Assembly: GCA_023423695.1 (NCBI GenBank)
Contig: JAFAFA010000011.1
Location: forward strand, 1 to 64,000
Origin: Pseudomonadota bacterium
GTDB lineage: Bacteria > Pseudomonadota > Alphaproteobacteria > Azospirillales > Azospirillaceae
DNA: 64,000 nucleotides
Direction: 5' to 3'
Part shown: positions 62,144 through 64,000 of the stretch, piece by piece
Layout of the letters: every line of letters starts with the position of its first letter
Position numbering within the stretch: the first letter of the stretch is position 1
Notes under the pieces: model-generated
Databases searched by the model: none
Seen by the model: only the letters and a program-made list of their open reading frames with translations
Told to the model about the DNA's origin: nothing
Made by a program: the position numbers and the translations under genes

Positions 62144-62917
62144 ATGCACATCGACGGTTGGACGATCCTTCTCCAGGCGGTCAATTTCCTGATCCTGGTC
62201 TGGCTGCTGCGCCGCTTCCTCTACCGCCCGGTCCTGGCGGTGATCGCCGAGCGGCAGGCCGCCACCGAGCGCGTCCGCAACGAGGCCGAGGCCGCGCGCC
62301 AAGCCGCCGAAGACGCACGCCGTGCGCTGGAGGACCAACGCGCAACCCTGCCGGCCGAACGCGACCGCCTGATCGCCGCTGCCCGCGCCGAGGCGGAGGC
62401 CGAACGCGCCGCCCTGCTCGACCGGACGCGGGCCGAGGCCGACCGTGCGCTGGAAGAGGCGCGTGCCCGGCTGGCCGAGGAGCGGACGCAGGCGCTGGGC
62501 GCCCTGCAACGCCACGCCGCCGATCTCGGCACCCAGCTGGCGACCCGCCTGCTGCGCGACGCCCCGGCACGCTCCCTGACCCGCCCCCTGCTGGAGGAGG
62601 CCTGTGCGGCGGTGGAGGCGCTGCCCGCCGCCCAACGCCATGCCTTGGCGGATGGGATCGATCCGGTGCCGGTACGCCTTGCCACGGCCGGCGCGCTGCC
62701 GGACGAGGACGCCGCCCATGCCCGCGACCGGCTGTCGGCGGCATTGGGCCGGCCGGTGGCGCTGGAGTTGACCGAGGATCCGTCGCTGATCGCCGGGGTG
62801 GAGCTGCATTTCGCCCACAGCGTCGTCCGCCGCAGCTGGAAGCAGACGCTGGCCGAGGCGAGGGAGGAGATGACCCGTCATGACTCCGCAAGAACCGATG
62901 CCGACGCCCTCGCTTGA
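62144..62917 (+). CDS. atpF: N-ATPase subunit b (with delta-like C-terminus)
   Basis: The 257-aa protein has one N-terminal membrane helix (DGWTILLQAVNFLILVWLLRRFLYRPV), then a long Ala/Glu/Arg-rich coiled coil to about residue 145. A C-terminal region (about 150-245) ends DPSLIAGVELHFAHSVVRRSWKQTLAE, matching the end of delta subunits. N-ATPase operons lack a separate delta gene, and none is present here. It overlaps the alpha gene by 38 bases. Confidence 0.9.
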   Translation: MHIDGWTILLQAVNFLILVWLLRRFLYRPVLAVIAERQAATERVRNEAEAARQAAEDARRALEDQRATLPAERDRLIAAARAEAEAERAALLDRTRAEADRALEEARARLAEERTQALGALQRHAADLGTQLATRLLRDAPARSLTRPLLEEACAAVEALPAAQRHALADGIDPVPVRLATAGALPDEDAAHARDRLSAALGRPVALELTEDPSLIAGVELHFAHSVVRRSWKQTLAEAREEMTRHDSARTDADALA

Positions 62918-64000
62918 GGATGCGCTCGACGCCTGGATGCCGGGCGCGCTGCGCCGGCTGGACGGGCTGGAAACGGCTGCGCGACTGGAAACGGTCGGGC
63001 GGGTGGAGTCGGTCGGCGACGGCATCGCCCATGTCTCCGGCCTGCCCGACGTGCGGGTGGACGAGCTGCTGCTGTTCCCCGGCGGGGTCGTCGGACTCGC
63101 CATGGATCTGGATGACCGGATCGGCTGCGTCCTGCTGGGCGACGCCACAAAGGTGACTGCCGGGGGCACCGTCCACGGCACCGGCACGGTGCTGCGCGTG
63201 CCGGTCGGCGACAGGCTGATGGGACGGGTGGTCGATCCGCTCGGCAATCCGCTGGACGACGGTCCGCCCATCGAGGCCGACGGGTGGGAGCCGGTGGAGC
63301 GTCCCGCCCCGACCATCGCCGAGCGCGCGGCGGTGTCCGAACCGCTGCTGACCGGCACCGCGCTGATCGACGCCATGTTCCCGCTCGGCCGCGGCCAGCG
63401 CGAATTGCTGATCGGCGACCGCGCCACCGGCAAGACCGCCATCGCGGTTGACGCCATCCTGAACCAGACCGACGGCCAAACCGGGGGCGACGTGTTCTGC
63501 GTCTATGTCGCCGTCGGCCAGAAGGCGTCCGGCGTGCGCGCGGCCATCGAGGCGGTGCGCCAGGGCGGCGCCGCAGCGCGCACCCTGTTCGTCATCGCCG
63601 CCGCCGATTCCGCCCCCGGCCTGCAATGGCTGGCGCCCTATGCCGGCTTCACCATGGCCGAGCATTTCCGCGACAGCGGCCGGCACGCCCTGGTGATCGT
63701 CGACGACCTGACCAAGCATGCGGCGGTTCACCGCCAATTGTCGCTCCTGCTGCGCCGTCCGCCGGGGCGGGAAGCCTATCCGGGCGACGTCTTCTACCTG
63801 CACAGCCGCCTGTTGGAACGGGCGGCCAAGCTGACGCCCGCCAGGGGCGGCGGCTCGCTGACCGCGCTGCCCATTGCCGAGACGCAGGGCGGCAACCTGT
63901 CGGCCTATATCCCGACCAACCTGATCTCCATCACCGACGGGCAGGTCTGCCTCGATGCCAAGCTGTTTTACGAGGGGCAGAAGCCGGCGGTGGACATCGG
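62880..64000 (+). CDS. atpA: N-ATPase subunit alpha (partial, runs off the window)
   Basis: The first 373 residues are present. They include the N-terminal beta barrel (VGRVESVGDGIAHVSGLPDV), the nucleotide-binding site Walker A GDRATGKT (about 179-186), CVYVAVGQKASGVRA and LVIVDDLTKHAAVHRQLSLLLRRPPGREAYPGDVFYLHSRLLERAA. The start is the ATG inside the end of the b gene; an ATG six codons later (62898) is possible. The gamma gene is expected just beyond the window. Confidence 0.93.
   Translation, partial: MTPQEPMPTPSLEDALDAWMPGALRRLDGLETAARLETVGRVESVGDGIAHVSGLPDVRVDELLLFPGGVVGLAMDLDDRIGCVLLGDATKVTAGGTVHGTGTVLRVPVGDRLMGRVVDPLGNPLDDGPPIEADGWEPVERPAPTIAERAAVSEPLLTGTALIDAMFPLGRGQRELLIGDRATGKTAIAVDAILNQTDGQTGGDVFCVYVAVGQKASGVRAAIEAVRQGGAAARTLFVIAAADSAPGLQWLAPYAGFTMAEHFRDSGRHALVIVDDLTKHAAVHRQLSLLLRRPPGREAYPGDVFYLHSRLLERAAKLTPARGGGSLTALPIAETQGGNLSAYIPTNLISITDGQVCLDAKLFYEGQKPAVDI

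Overview
The window is about 67-70% GC, with tightly packed genes, many ATGA/GTGA start-stop overlaps and long antisense shadow frames. The gene set suggests an alphaproteobacterium of the Azospirillum/Rhodospirillales type: Entner-Doudoroff genes under a HexR-like regulator, a complete pqqABCDE cluster with PQQ-linked cytochrome and regulator genes, a fused fructose PTS, a large exopolysaccharide locus and an N-type (alternative) F-ATPase operon. The genus is inferred from gene content; no rRNA or tRNA gene was seen.

Layout. (1) 0.2-4.8 kb: edd and zwf on the minus strand, divergent from hexR, with AT-rich palindromes that may be HexR operators. (2) 5.0-10.6 kb: PQQ module, with a PedF-type cytochrome c, a NarL-type response regulator, a CXXCW-motif periplasmic protein and pqqA-B-C-D-E. 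The PQQ-dependent dehydrogenase itself lies outside the window. (3) 10.7-14.9 kb: a small charged protein, then an OsmF/YehYXW-type osmoprotectant ABC importer. (4) 15.2-20.7 kb: a two-gene 2-oxoacid/acetoin dehydrogenase E1, a cytochrome c, a FadB-like bifunctional beta-oxidation enzyme and an unrecognised 171-aa protein. (5) 20.8-27.5 kb: fruB-fruK-fruA on the minus strand and a divergent LacI-family fruR, with two LacI-type operators between them.

(6) 28.1-49.8 kb: an exopolysaccharide locus. It holds a Wzx-like flippase, a glycosyltransferase/methyltransferase fusion, a 730-aa protein of unknown function, a Wzc/ExoP-type co-polymerase kinase, five further glycosyltransferases, a Wzy/O-antigen-ligase-like membrane protein and an exported beta-helix protein. 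It ends with a 909-aa protein carrying two carbohydrate-binding-like repeats and a glycosidase-like region, and a LuxR-type regulator with a degenerate receiver. AT-rich islands flank the locus, and a striking GAGTCAAAGA direct/inverted repeat precedes the 909-aa gene. This is the least described part of the window.

(7) 49.8-56.4 kb: an EamA transporter, a LysR regulator divergent from a TPP enzyme, an ALDH7-type aldehyde dehydrogenase and a protein with a degenerate EAL domain. (8) 56.6-58.3 kb: a MotA/MotB-like stator pair. (9) 58.6-64.0 kb: N-ATPase operon in the order beta, epsilon, AtpQ, AtpR, a, c, b, alpha; alpha runs off the window.

A family of GC-rich palindromic repeats is scattered through the spacers. 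Two copies affect genes: one is read in frame inside the epsilon subunit, and one sits where the CXXCW protein should have its start codon.
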